Part shown: positions 38,753-47,048 of the stretch, piece by piece
How the letters are laid out: every line of letters begins with the position of its first letter
Position numbering within the stretch: the stretch's first letter is position 1
NCBI GenBank assembly: GCA_016708435.1
Contig: JADJFV010000034.1
Span: 124,001 to 188,000 of the forward strand
Origin: Leptospiraceae bacterium
Lineage (GTDB): Bacteria > Spirochaetota > Leptospiria > Leptospirales > Leptospiraceae
DNA: 64,000 nt
Direction of reading: 5' to 3'
Notes under the pieces: model-generated
Seen by the model: the letters and a program-made list of their open reading frames with translations, nothing else
Database searches by the model: none
What the model was told of the DNA's origin: nothing
Made by a program: the position numbers and the translations under genes

Positions 38753-38862
38753 AATAGCTAACTTTCCGCCCCCCGCTCTGAAGGAGCGGTCTAGCAGACC
38801 TCACCACCTGCCGCCTGATGGCTAACGGTGGTTCGTCGGTGGAAGAAAATTTGGAAGTAAAA
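38730..38862. repeat. 25-bp direct repeat flanking a GC-rich insert
   Basis: The DUF2330 gene end (38730-38754) recurs at 38838-38862 with one mismatch. The 83 bases between are GC-rich, unlike the surroundings. They contain a perfect hairpin (CCGCTC/GAGCGG) and the motif CTAACGGTGGTTCG (38822-38835), which recurs almost identically at 51774-51788 on the other strand. It looks like an inserted intergenic repeat with duplicated flanks. Confidence 0.6.
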
Positions 38863-38870
38863 GTTTGTTA

Positions 38871-38891
38871 GCCACAGAGGCACAGAGAGAA
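38871..38891. repeat. CACAGAG-type repeat arm
   Basis: GCCACAGAGGCACAGAGAGA, a single arm of the repeat family that flanks other intergenic stretches here, lying just before the insertion-sequence remnant. Confidence 0.5.
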
Positions 38892-39188
38892 AAAAGTTGA
38901 ATCTGTCATCATATGTTAAAAGAGGTTTTCTTTTTAAGATAGTAAAAAATAAACTTAACAAGAGAGGGGAGGAGAATAAACCGAGTCCGTGTCATTGGTC
39001 AGAAAGACCGACGGGAATGCAGGTTCACCAACCCTAAATTAAAACTCTGGACAGTTCAGTAGGCTTCGAGCCTGTATGCGTGATGATAGAGTCTAATTTT
39101 TTCTCTCCTGCTAAGCCGTCTTTTGGGTAATTTCCGTTATTCAAAGGACGAAATTTTTACAAGAAAAATTTTAATAGAGGTGATAACG

Positions 39189-40135
39189 ATGAGATACATT
39201 GGGATTGATGTGGCAAAGGTACTTTTGACGTAGCGTTTCCTTCTTCTAATTCAAATTACAAAGTCGTCCAGTTTGTAAATAATGAAGAAGGTGTGAAAAG
39301 TTTATCAAAAGTTAAAACAAGATGATAGAAGTGTATTAGAGGCAACGGGCTCTTATTCAACACTGCTAACCAAAAGAATCATGGAATCTGGTTTGAGGTT
39401 TCTGTTGTTAACCCCTTACAGACAAAATATTTTTCTAAGATGACATTGAGAAGAACGAAGACAGATGCGTCAGACGGAGATGATTGCAGAGTATGGCTTG
39501 AAGATGTCTCCGGAGCCTGAAAAACCTACTCCAGATTACATTGACGATAGCGTCAACGTAGAGCAGTTCTAAGTCAACTTAAAGAAACTGTAGTTCGATT
39601 TAAAAATCAATTCATGCATGAAAGCGAGTGCGTCCTGATAAGACTTCAATTAAATTTATCGAGAAACAATTGCGAATTTGCAAAAGCAGATTGATGAATT
39701 AGAAAAAATATGCAAGAGGTAGTAAAAGAAAAGCAAGTAAGTCTTTGAAAGTTTAGTAAGTATTCCCGGCATAGGAAAGTTATCCGCTATTGAATTAATA
39801 GCAATCACTTCGAATTTCGAAAACTTTACGAATTACAAGCAGTTATCCGCATACGTTGGATTATGCCCTCGTATTTCTGAATCGGGAACAAGTGTAAAGG
39901 GAAAAGTTCATTATCTAAAATGGGTATGAGTTCCACGCGGCAACTATTGTATATGTGCTCTATGGCTGCTATCAAATGTAATAAATCGTGTAGGAAATGT
40001 TTAAAAGACTAATAGAGAATGGTAAGCATCGAATGGTTTGCCTTAATGGCTGTCGCGAACAAACTAGTAAAGATTGCTTTCACAATCGTAAAAAAAGGCG
40101 AACTGTATGATGATAAAAAAGTATGTTTTTCTTGA
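39189..40135 (+). pseudogene. IS110-family transposase, multiply frameshifted
   Basis: Reading across frames gives an IS110 transposase: MRYIGIDVAK, EATGSYS and TKTDASDG for the DEDD RuvC-like part, then SIPGIGKLSAIELIAI, LSAYVGLCPRISESGTS and the Tnp_20 C-terminus ending VKKGELYDDKK. At least six frame changes or stops interrupt it. The first is a one-base loss near 39214, and others lie near 39306, 39393, 39484, 39570 and 39926. A GAGGT sits 8 nt before the ATG. The element cannot make an active protein unless an intact copy acts in trans. Good residual identity suggests fairly recent decay. Confidence 0.85.
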
Positions 40136-40152
40136 CTTTTTTATCACAGTTC

Positions 40153-40215
40153 ATTCCCGAAATTTTCTGTCGGGAATCTCAACATCTTGAGACCCCCAAC
40201 AGAAAATTTTGGGGG
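40153..40215. terminator. cluster of three hairpins between convergent units
   Basis: ATTCCCGA/TCGGGAAT (40153/40170), CTCAA/TTGAG (40178/40187) and CCCCCAA/TTGGGGG (40193/40209) follow each other. The outer loops, AAATTTTCTGT and ACAGAAAATTT, are inverted copies and could pair over the whole region. It may end the minus-strand lipoprotein transcript or mark the right end of the insertion sequence. Confidence 0.5.
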
Positions 40216-40229
40216 TAACGGGATAGTAG

Positions 40230-41054
40230 TTATTTTTTCTTAGCCTCCACCTCAATCACAAATCCTTTTTCGTATTTATACCCGAGAGCGGCTAATCGCT
40301 CTTCTGCTTTAATCTTCCAATCTCCTTCTTTTTGGTTATTGATAAAGTCGCGGAGGAATTTTATTTCTGCGTATTTGGGTTCTACTTGTTGGGCAAAATA
40401 ATAGGATTCGGCTAAATAACTTAGAACATTCCTTTTAATAGAATCTTCACCTGGAATAAAGATAGGTTTAAATCCCCCTTTTCTTATTTCTTTATTGTGC
40501 TGATAACAACCAATTTCATTTTCAGATGCTTTCTTAAAATCCATTTGTTGAATTCCGAGGAATTGAATATTTGTTGATGTTATTTGTATTGGAAATTTTT
40601 TAAAACTCTCATAAATATCAAAAGGACAAGTTATGGTTTTAATACAATTCTTTCCGCAAGAATCTATATATGTCAGACTTTCAATCGCATATTTTTTATT
40701 TGAATCAGGTATTAAAACTCTATAAAATAGATTTAAGTTAACTTTCCTTGTCTGGGAAGAATCATTCTCCTCATTGATAACTAGCTTATTCGAAAAGCTA
40801 GCTGTTCGATCAACATCATTGACAGACGTTACTTCTACAATATTTAAAAAATTACGGGCTGCTCGTTGTTCAAAGGTAAGCTTTTTAAGAAGATCAGATC
40901 CTTTAAAAACTCTATAAATCCCAAATGCGACTACTCCTTGTTTGGCGCTTTCTTCAGGTGTTGCTGGATCAGCAAGTCTTACATCTTTTGCGGTGCAATC
41001 GAGAAGGAAAATAAAAATTGAAAGGAAGCAAATTGTTCTTAGTTGTAAATGCAT
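40230..41054 (-). CDS. putative lipoprotein, function unknown
   Basis: Protein of 274 residues that I do not recognise. The signal peptide ends in a spirochaetal lipobox, FLLDC (Cys20), followed by TAKDVRLADPATPEE. The mature part is mixed alpha/beta with a pair of close cysteines (SCGKNC, about 132-137). The C-terminus is helical and Lys/Glu-rich, ending RLAALGYKYEKGFVIEVEA. No enzyme motif is visible. It has no minus-strand gene right after it; beyond lie the hairpin cluster and the insertion-sequence remnant. Confidence 0.6.
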   Translation of the reverse strand: MHLQLRTICFLSIFIFLLDCTAKDVRLADPATPEESAKQGVVAFGIYRVFKGSDLLKKLTFEQRAARNFLNIVEVTSVNDVDRTASFSNKLVINEENDSSQTRKVNLNLFYRVLIPDSNKKYAIESLTYIDSCGKNCIKTITCPFDIYESFKKFPIQITSTNIQFLGIQQMDFKKASENEIGCYQHNKEIRKGGFKPIFIPGEDSIKRNVLSYLAESYYFAQQVEPKYAEIKFLRDFINNQKEGDWKIKAEERLAALGYKYEKGFVIEVEAKKK

Positions 41055-41392
41055 TTTGAATTTCCTATAAATTGGTTAGCTTAAAAAAAATTTCTAAAAT
41101 ATCTACAGAAAATACTAGAAGAAAATTTGTTTCTAGTCTATTTTAAAAAGTTTTTATTGTGTTGATTTATTTAAGATTGTTTTAGAATCTCATTACATGG
41201 ACTATATACTGATTCTATTTAATCGTTGCGCAAACTTTTATAGAAAAGTGAATCAGTATAGACCATTTCGGCTTATTAGAAGTGGTAAGGTGCAATTCTT
41301 TTTGAGAAATGGTATAAAGCAACTTGAAATATTAAAGGAAAAACAATTACTTTAGAAACTGAGATTCCGATTCACAGTAAACATTTTTACTT
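41055..41392. other. 338-nt divergent intergenic region with 11-bp inverted repeat
   Basis: No gene is seen between the divergent lipoprotein and DUF3108 genes. TATACTGATTC (41205-41215) and GAATCAGTATA (41250-41260) form a perfect inverted repeat around 34 nt that includes the palindrome TTGCGCAA. This could be an operator or a stem; promoters for both genes should lie here. Confidence 0.5.
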
Positions 41393-42196
41393 ATGAAACT
41401 ATTTAAAATTCTACTCTTCTTCTCCCTCTCCCTACATGCACAAGCATTCACCGTCGGTGAAGTTTTAAAATACGAAATCAATCTCTGGAAGATGACCGTT
41501 GGATATTCTACGATGTCGGTGAGCGGCAAAACGGTAGTAAACGGAGAAGAGTGTTTGGTGTTTGAAACGAACGCTGTGGGGACACCCTGGATTAACCGCT
41601 TCTTTAAAGTGGATGATCGGATTAAAAGCATTTGGAATGTGCAAAGGAAACTTCCTGTTTACAGCGAAAAGAAATTACACGAAGGATTTTATAAGCGAAA
41701 TCATTCTGTGTTGTTTGACTTAAATAAGAAAACAGCCCACTGGGAACAAAATCAATATTCGGGTAATACAGATAAGGCGGGCGTTAAGCGTGATGGGGCA
41801 AAGTGGGTGGAGAAAGAAGGGGACTTCGCAAATTTGCCGAATGAATTTCAAGATATTCTTTCAGCGATTTATTTTCAAAGAGAATACAAATCAGAAGTAG
41901 AAATTGGAAAATCATTTTCAATAGCTCTCTTTGATGATTTAAAACTTACAGAAATGAAGATCCAAATTCTAAGAGAAGAAAAACTAGAAGTAACTATTAA
42001 CGGAGTTGAAAAAGAAATTAATACTGTGGTTGTTCAGCCATTTATTAAAACGACAGGAATTTTTCGATCGAAAGGAAATATTTACATTTGGATTTCCAAT
42101 GATGAAAAAAGAATGCCTATTAAGATTACTGCCGATTTGCCGCTAGCTGGTCATGTGACTGTGATATTGAAAGAAGTTTTGCCACCGAGTTACTGA
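41393..42196 (+). CDS. DUF3108 periplasmic protein
   Basis: Protein of 267 residues with a signal peptide (MKLFKILLFFSLSLHAQA, cut about after 18). The DUF3108 beta-rich fold starts at FTVGEVLKYEINLWKMTVGYSTM, and typical landmarks follow: FKVDDRIKSIW, NEFQDILSAIYFQR, and the closing NIYIWISNDEKRMPIKI. Members of the family are thought to sit in the periplasm or outer membrane, but have no agreed role. The ribosome site is poor. A repeat with inverted CACAGAG arms follows directly after the stop. Confidence 0.78.
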   Translation: MKLFKILLFFSLSLHAQAFTVGEVLKYEINLWKMTVGYSTMSVSGKTVVNGEECLVFETNAVGTPWINRFFKVDDRIKSIWNVQRKLPVYSEKKLHEGFYKRNHSVLFDLNKKTAHWEQNQYSGNTDKAGVKRDGAKWVEKEGDFANLPNEFQDILSAIYFQREYKSEVEIGKSFSIALFDDLKLTEMKIQILREEKLEVTINGVEKEINTVVVQPFIKTTGIFRSKGNIYIWISNDEKRMPIKITADLPLAGHVTVILKEVLPPSY

Positions 42197-42483
42197 GACA
42201 CAGAGAGTGAGAAGAATATTGTTATGCTTCGAATCGGCTTTGAACAGTCGCTGTATAATGCTGTGAAGTTAAGAAATATACAGTCATTTCGAACATCGCT
42301 ATTCGGTTGGATTTGTGACTATGCTAATGAAGAGATGGAGAAATCCATTCTTCTTAGAACAATAGTATTAAGCAAAATAGACCTCTCACGAACATCACAG
42401 CAGTAGTCGCGTCTTTCATCTTCGTATGTTCGAGGTGACCGTTTAAAAGCTTCTTTCTCTGTGTCTCCGTGTCTCTGTGGCAA
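42194..42483. repeat. intergenic segment flanked by inverted CACAGAG arms
   Basis: AGACACAGAG (42196-42205), overlapping the DUF3108 stop region, matches CTCTGTGTCT (42457-42466) in inverse orientation. A further CCGTGTCTCTGTGGC extends the right arm towards uvrA. The 251 nt between contain only a short doubtful frame. The arrangement matches that at 35828-36014, suggesting a repeated element. Confidence 0.55.
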
Positions 42484-42487
42484 ATAA

Positions 42488-45325
42488 TCATTTTGCGAAC
42501 ATCTTCTTCAAATACTGGCCAGTGTAAGACTTTGCAACCTTCGCGATTTGTTCTGGTGTGCCTGTGGCAATTACTTCGCCACCACCGTCGCCACCTTCGG
42601 GTCCCATATCAACGATGTAGTCTGCGCATTTGATTACGTCCAAGTTATGCTCGATTACGACCATCGAATTTCCCCGGTCGACTAATGACTGTAATACGCT
42701 CATGAGTTTTTTTACATCGTCGAAATGTAAGCCCGTAGTTGGCTCGTCTAAGATATACAACGTTTTGCCGGTAGGGCGTTTAGAAAGTTCAGTTGCGAGT
42801 TTAATTCGCTGTGCTTCGCCGCCAGAAAAGGTAGTTGCCGCTTGACCGAGCTTGATATAATCTAAGCCTACTTCTTTAAGAGTATCTAATTTCCGTTTGA
42901 CGATAGGGATGTTTTCAAAAAAAACAGAGCCTTCCTCGATTGTCATTTCCAAGACTTCGTAGATATTTTTTCCTTTGAATTTGACTTCGAGGGTTTCTTT
43001 GTTATACCGCTTGCCTTTGCACACATCACAGGTAACGTAAACGTCAGGAAGAAAATGCATTTCGATTTTTAGAATTCCATCGCCCTGGCAAGTTTCACAT
43101 CGTCCACCAGAAACGTTAAACGAAAAGCGTCCCGGGCTATAGCCGCGAAGCTTTGCATCTTCGAGGTTTGCGAATAATTCCCGAATGGGAGTGAATAATC
43201 CTGTGTATGTCGCTGGATTGGAGCGGGGAGTTCGACCAATGGCAGACTGGTCGATATTGATTACTTTATCTAAGAATTGAATGCCTTCTATTTTTTTGTG
43301 TTTGCCTGCGACTACTTTTGTTTTATTGATTTTGTGTGCGAGTTCGTTGTATAAAATTTCATTGATTAATGTTGATTTGCCGGAGCCTGAGACACCGGTG
43401 ATTACAGTTAGCATTCCAAGTGGTAATTCGACGGTTACATGTTTTAGGTTGTTATGATAGGCATCGATTATCTTGAGTTGATTGCCATTACCCGCACGTC
43501 TTTCTTTTTGCATGGGAATGGATTCTTTACCGGAAAGATATCTTCCGGTGACAGAATTTTTATCTTTCATGATTTCTTTGGGTGTGCCTTTGGCTACTAT
43601 CTCCCCACCATGAACGCCGGCACCCGGACCCATATCCAAAATATAATCGGATTCAAGCATTGTCTCTTCATCGTGCTCGATTACAATAACAGTATTTCCG
43701 AGGTTACGCAAATCTTTTAATGTGTTGATTAATTTGGTGTTATCCCGTTGGTGTAAACCAATAGAAGGCTCATCTAAGATGTAGAGAACCCCCATAAGCT
43801 TAGAACCGATTTGCGTTGCGAGACGAATTCGCTGTGCTTCTCCACCGGAAAGAGTGCCAGCACTTCTATCAAGTGTGAGATATCCAAGACCAACATCGCG
43901 AAGAAACGTTAGGCGCTGATTGATTTCTTTAAGAATTGGAGTGGCGATAATTTCTTCTGAGCCTTTGACTGACAAACTAGAAGTAAACGCTAATCCACGC
44001 TCGACGGACATTTCTGTGAATTTGTCAATGGTTAAACCATGAAGTTTCACAGAGAGACTTTCTGCTTTTAGTCGTTTTCCTTTGCAGGCAGGGCAGGGGA
44101 GATTTGTCATAAAGGTTTCAAACCATTGACGCATGGAGTCTGATTTGGTTTCTTTGTAACGGCGATGTAAGTTAGGGATTACTCCTTCGTATTCTCTTGA
44201 AAATTCAAAATGTGAATCTTCTTTTCGAAAATCGTAGTCGATCTTGATGGATTTGTCTCCGTAGAGGATAACTTTCCTTATCTGCTTGGATAATTTTTCC
44301 CAGGGAGTGTTGTAATCAAATTTTAAACTTTTGGCAAGTGAATGAACAGTGGCTATATACCAGTAGCCCTGCGTTTTTCCCCAAACTTCTAAGCATCCTT
44401 CCATGAGAGAGAGCGCGGGGTCATTTACGATTAGCTCCTCGTCAAATTCTAATAGCGCGCCGAGACCATCACAAGTTTGACAAGCACCTTGCGGGGAGTT
44501 AAAAGAGAATATCCGCGGACTGAGTTCGGGCATTGTGATCGCATGTCCATTTGGGCAGGCAAGTTTTTGAGAGAAGGTGTGATCTTTTTTCCCGTCTTCG
44601 ATGATGAGAGTTCCTTCGGATTGTTTGAGAGCTGTTTCGATTGAGTCGGCGAGTCTTGAGCCTAATCCTTTTTTCATGACAAGTCTATCGACAACAATTT
44701 CAATGGTTGACTTGAAAGTTTTTTTCAATACGATGTCTTCGTCTAAGGTTTTAATTTCTTTGTTGATTCGAACTCGATTGAAGCCGTCTTTTTTAATTTT
44801 TTCGAGAACGTCTTTGTGTTCTCCTTTTTGTTCGCGAATGATGGGGGCGATGATTTGGATTTTTGTGCCTTCGGGAAAATTTTCCACTTGTTCGACGATT
44901 TGATCTACTGAACGAGAAGAAATTTCAGCATCACATTCCGGGCAATGTGGCTTACCAAGTCTCGCGTAGAGTAGTCGCAGATAATCGTAAATTTCCGTAA
45001 CTGTTCCAACTGTAGAGCGCGGATTACGGTGAGTAGTCTTTTGCTCGATAGAAATTGCCGGGCTTAAGCCTTCTATTAAGTCGAGATCTGGCTTTTCCAT
45101 TTGCCCTAAGAATTGCCTTGCATAGCTCGAAAGAGATTCAACATAACGACGCTGTCCCTCGGCATAAATCGTGTCAAAGGCTAAGGACGATTTGCCTGAA
45201 CCGGAGAGACCTGTGATTACTACTAATTTGTCTCTAGGAATGTCTACGTTAAGATTTTTTAAATTATGCTCTCTTGCGCCGCGAATTTTAATAAATGAAT
45301 CTGCCATAGATACAGAATTTTCCAT
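42488..45325 (-). CDS. uvrA: excinuclease ABC subunit A
   Basis: DNA-damage-recognising ATPase of nucleotide excision repair, working with UvrB and the UvrC encoded at 13287. The 945 residues contain the first Walker A (GLSGSGKSSLAFDT), zinc-binding CPxC pairs (CPECDAEIS, CPACKGKRL), signature LSGGEAQRIRLATQIG, a second Walker A (GVSGSGKSTLINE), CETCQGDG and CDVCKGKRYN, and FSGGEAQRIKLATEL. The frame starts MENSVSMADSFIKIRG; the second Met (MADSFI) is also possible. It is the only gene on this strand before a 488-nt spacer, so it is probably transcribed alone. Confidence 0.97.
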   Translation of the reverse strand: MENSVSMADSFIKIRGAREHNLKNLNVDIPRDKLVVITGLSGSGKSSLAFDTIYAEGQRRYVESLSSYARQFLGQMEKPDLDLIEGLSPAISIEQKTTHRNPRSTVGTVTEIYDYLRLLYARLGKPHCPECDAEISSRSVDQIVEQVENFPEGTKIQIIAPIIREQKGEHKDVLEKIKKDGFNRVRINKEIKTLDEDIVLKKTFKSTIEIVVDRLVMKKGLGSRLADSIETALKQSEGTLIIEDGKKDHTFSQKLACPNGHAITMPELSPRIFSFNSPQGACQTCDGLGALLEFDEELIVNDPALSLMEGCLEVWGKTQGYWYIATVHSLAKSLKFDYNTPWEKLSKQIRKVILYGDKSIKIDYDFRKEDSHFEFSREYEGVIPNLHRRYKETKSDSMRQWFETFMTNLPCPACKGKRLKAESLSVKLHGLTIDKFTEMSVERGLAFTSSLSVKGSEEIIATPILKEINQRLTFLRDVGLGYLTLDRSAGTLSGGEAQRIRLATQIGSKLMGVLYILDEPSIGLHQRDNTKLINTLKDLRNLGNTVIVIEHDEETMLESDYILDMGPGAGVHGGEIVAKGTPKEIMKDKNSVTGRYLSGKESIPMQKERRAGNGNQLKIIDAYHNNLKHVTVELPLGMLTVITGVSGSGKSTLINEILYNELAHKINKTKVVAGKHKKIEGIQFLDKVINIDQSAIGRTPRSNPATYTGLFTPIRELFANLEDAKLRGYSPGRFSFNVSGGRCETCQGDGILKIEMHFLPDVYVTCDVCKGKRYNKETLEVKFKGKNIYEVLEMTIEEGSVFFENIPIVKRKLDTLKEVGLDYIKLGQAATTFSGGEAQRIKLATELSKRPTGKTLYILDEPTTGLHFDDVKKLMSVLQSLVDRGNSMVVIEHNLDVIKCADYIVDMGPEGGDGGGEVIATGTPEQIAKVAKSYTGQYLKKMFAK

Positions 45326-45813
45326 AAATGGTTAGAGTCGATAAAAAAAACCGAAGGCCTTATTTTTGCTTTAATAGGATTTTATGGAATAAAGGTTTGG
45401 GCGATTCGTAAGCAAACCGGATTTTTACTTCAGTGAAAGCGATGAGTGTAATGGTTCGCTTCCGACCGCGCTTTCGCCTCCTGTCAATTTCTTTCAAACG
45501 TTTTAGAATTCTACGAAAGAAATTGACAACGGCTCAATCACTATCGCATAGAAATAGAAGTATTTTTTAGAGCCTGTGGCTTCTTCGATCAGAGTGATAG
45601 AGGTAACAGAGACTGTGTAAAAACATGAATTTTTCAAATAGAGCACTGAGAAAAGAATCAATAAAATCAATACTCTCTGTTTGCTCTTCGAAAAATATTT
45701 TCTTTGCTTTTTACAAAGGCTCAGGCTAACTCTGGTTAAATAACAAATTTTTTTTAATTTTTTTCTGCACATTTTTTCAGTTTCAAACCTAATTATAGTA
45801 GGGAGAAATAAAT
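45326..45813. other. 488-nt intergenic region with 14-bp inverted repeat
   Basis: No convincing gene. TGTCAATTTCTTTC (45482-45495) and GAAAGAAATTGACA (45515-45528) form a perfect 14-bp inverted repeat with a 19-nt loop, next to a GC-rich patch (45449-45480). The uvrA promoter and that of the DUF1564 gene should lie in the flanks. Confidence 0.5.
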
Positions 45814-46425
45814 ATGAAAGAAGATAAGTTAGAAGAAGTTTTGAAAAGAGTCGATGAAAAATTGAAATTATTGAAAGAAGAAGAAACAGTGAATAAGAAA
45901 GGAATTTTTAGAGACGGTAAAACTTTTAGCAATCAGGAAAATATTTCTACTGAGCCGAATGCGCGTCTAATAGAAGTTAGCTCTTCTCTCATGATTCCCG
46001 AAATATATTCCGAAGCCTTAAAAAAGAAATTAAAGAAGTATAAAGGCTTTAAGTTATATTTGCATTATCTGCTTCGAAAATACGATATTCATATAGTGAA
46101 TGGGCTCATCCCGAACTATTCGAATGTGACGACTAAATATCAGGAAAAGGATCAAGAATTACTGAAAGTCGGGATTCGTCCGTGGGGATCGGATTGGGGA
46201 GAGCTTCAACTTCTTAGGTGTAGCCATGGTGTTTCTATGTCCGCCATTTTCGTATACTTACTAAAAGCCGACTCTCTCGATTTTGCGAAAACCGTTTCTG
46301 AATTTCTAGTAAAAGCTGGAATTCCAAGTTTACCCAATCTTGATTTCAACGGAGAGATACGCTTAGAGCAGAAAAAGTTCTTTTTTCGGAGAGTTTTTAG
46401 ATATCAAGAGAGTATATATAACTAA
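45814..46425 (+). CDS. DUF1564-family protein
   Basis: Protein of 203 residues. The first 45 are charged and coiled-coil-like. The rest follows the DUF1564 pattern known from Leptospira: SSSLMIPEIYSEALKKKLKK, LHYLLRKYDIHI, then KVGIRPWGSDWGELQLLRCSHGVSMSAIFVYLLKAD. The family is multi-copy in Leptospira and may be small DNA-binding or addiction-like regulators, but no role is proved. A GGGAG lies 8 nt before the ATG. It stands alone on plus between uvrA and rluE, beside the largest inverted repeat of the window. This is the best single hint to the host family. Confidence 0.78.
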   Translation: MKEDKLEEVLKRVDEKLKLLKEEETVNKKGIFRDGKTFSNQENISTEPNARLIEVSSSLMIPEIYSEALKKKLKKYKGFKLYLHYLLRKYDIHIVNGLIPNYSNVTTKYQEKDQELLKVGIRPWGSDWGELQLLRCSHGVSMSAIFVYLLKADSLDFAKTVSEFLVKAGIPSLPNLDFNGEIRLEQKKFFFRRVFRYQESIYN

Positions 46426-46511
46426 AAAACAAACATAATATCAATAAAGCGCAAAATCACCATTACCCCCAATCTAACCGATAGGCGAAGCTATACACTT
46501 TTCATTTTTCA

Positions 46512-47048
46512 CTAAATTCTCTTAAACTCACCCGGCATCAAACCTCCAAGCGCAACTTCACCAACACGAATTCGAATTAGACGAAGAGTAGGAAATCCAA
46601 TCGCTGCCGTCATTTTTCTCACTTGCCTATTTTTTCCTTCCCGGATAATAATGCTTAGCCACGAAGTAGGAATATTTAACCTCTTTCGAATGGGTGGATT
46701 TCTTTCCCGTAAAAATTCTGGTTCAACGACAAGCATTGCTTTTGCAGGTTTATAAATTTCAGTTTGAGTTCGAATTCCCATTTTAAATTTAGACAAGTCT
46801 TCATCCTTAGGAATCCCTTCCACTTGAACTAGATATTCTTTTTCGATTTTTTCCTCTGGGTCAGTCATTTTCTGGATATAGCGAATATCGTCGGATAATA
46901 AGAGTAGTCCCTCGCTATCATAATCCAATCTCCCGACTGCTCTTGGCTTTTCGGGCAAATGGATATAATCCGCTAGTGTTTTCTTTTCGTCTAACGGTTT
47001 AAATTGGGACAATACTTGAAATGGTTTATTAAAAGCGAGATAGATCAT
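46512..47048 (-). CDS. rluE: 23S rRNA pseudouridine synthase, RluE-like
   Basis: Enzyme of 178 residues that isomerises a uridine in 23S rRNA. It opens with YLAFNKPFQVLSQF, carries the catalytic Asp in GRLDYDSEGLLLLSDD (about 38-53), and ends with IREGKNRQVRKM and LIRIRVGEVAL. The absence of an S4 domain and the short length are as in RluE rather than RsuA or RluB. It overlaps the methyltransferase fragment by 20 nt, so both are probably rRNA-modifying genes of one transcript. Confidence 0.87.
   Translation of the reverse strand: MIYLAFNKPFQVLSQFKPLDEKKTLADYIHLPEKPRAVGRLDYDSEGLLLLSDDIRYIQKMTDPEEKIEKEYLVQVEGIPKDEDLSKFKMGIRTQTEIYKPAKAMLVVEPEFLRERNPPIRKRLNIPTSWLSIIIREGKNRQVRKMTAAIGFPTLRLIRIRVGEVALGGLMPGEFKRI

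Larger units (their letters stand above)
38950..40216 (+). mobile_element. degenerate IS110-family insertion sequence
   Basis: Region of about 1.2 kb made of roughly 230 nt of structured non-coding DNA, a broken DEDD-type transposase (39189-40135) and a hairpin-rich right flank. The ends are not certain, because IS110 elements often lack terminal inverted repeats and no target duplication was found. The left part folds: GGTC/GACC at 38997-39009, ACTCT/AGAGT at 39044/39088 enclosing AGGCT/AGCCT at 39061. In IS110 elements such a segment upstream of the transposase encodes the bridge RNA, so this may be its remnant. Confidence 0.6.

Noticed and set aside
42224..42406. Plus-strand frame of 60 residues before uvrA
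   Set aside because: Lies inside the repeat-flanked intergenic segment, without a recognised motif or good ribosome site.
45503..45772. Minus-strand open frame of 89 residues in the uvrA-DUF1564 spacer
   Set aside because: No family pattern and no ribosome site; it reads through one arm of the 14-bp inverted repeat and has a low-complexity Lys/Leu/Phe composition.
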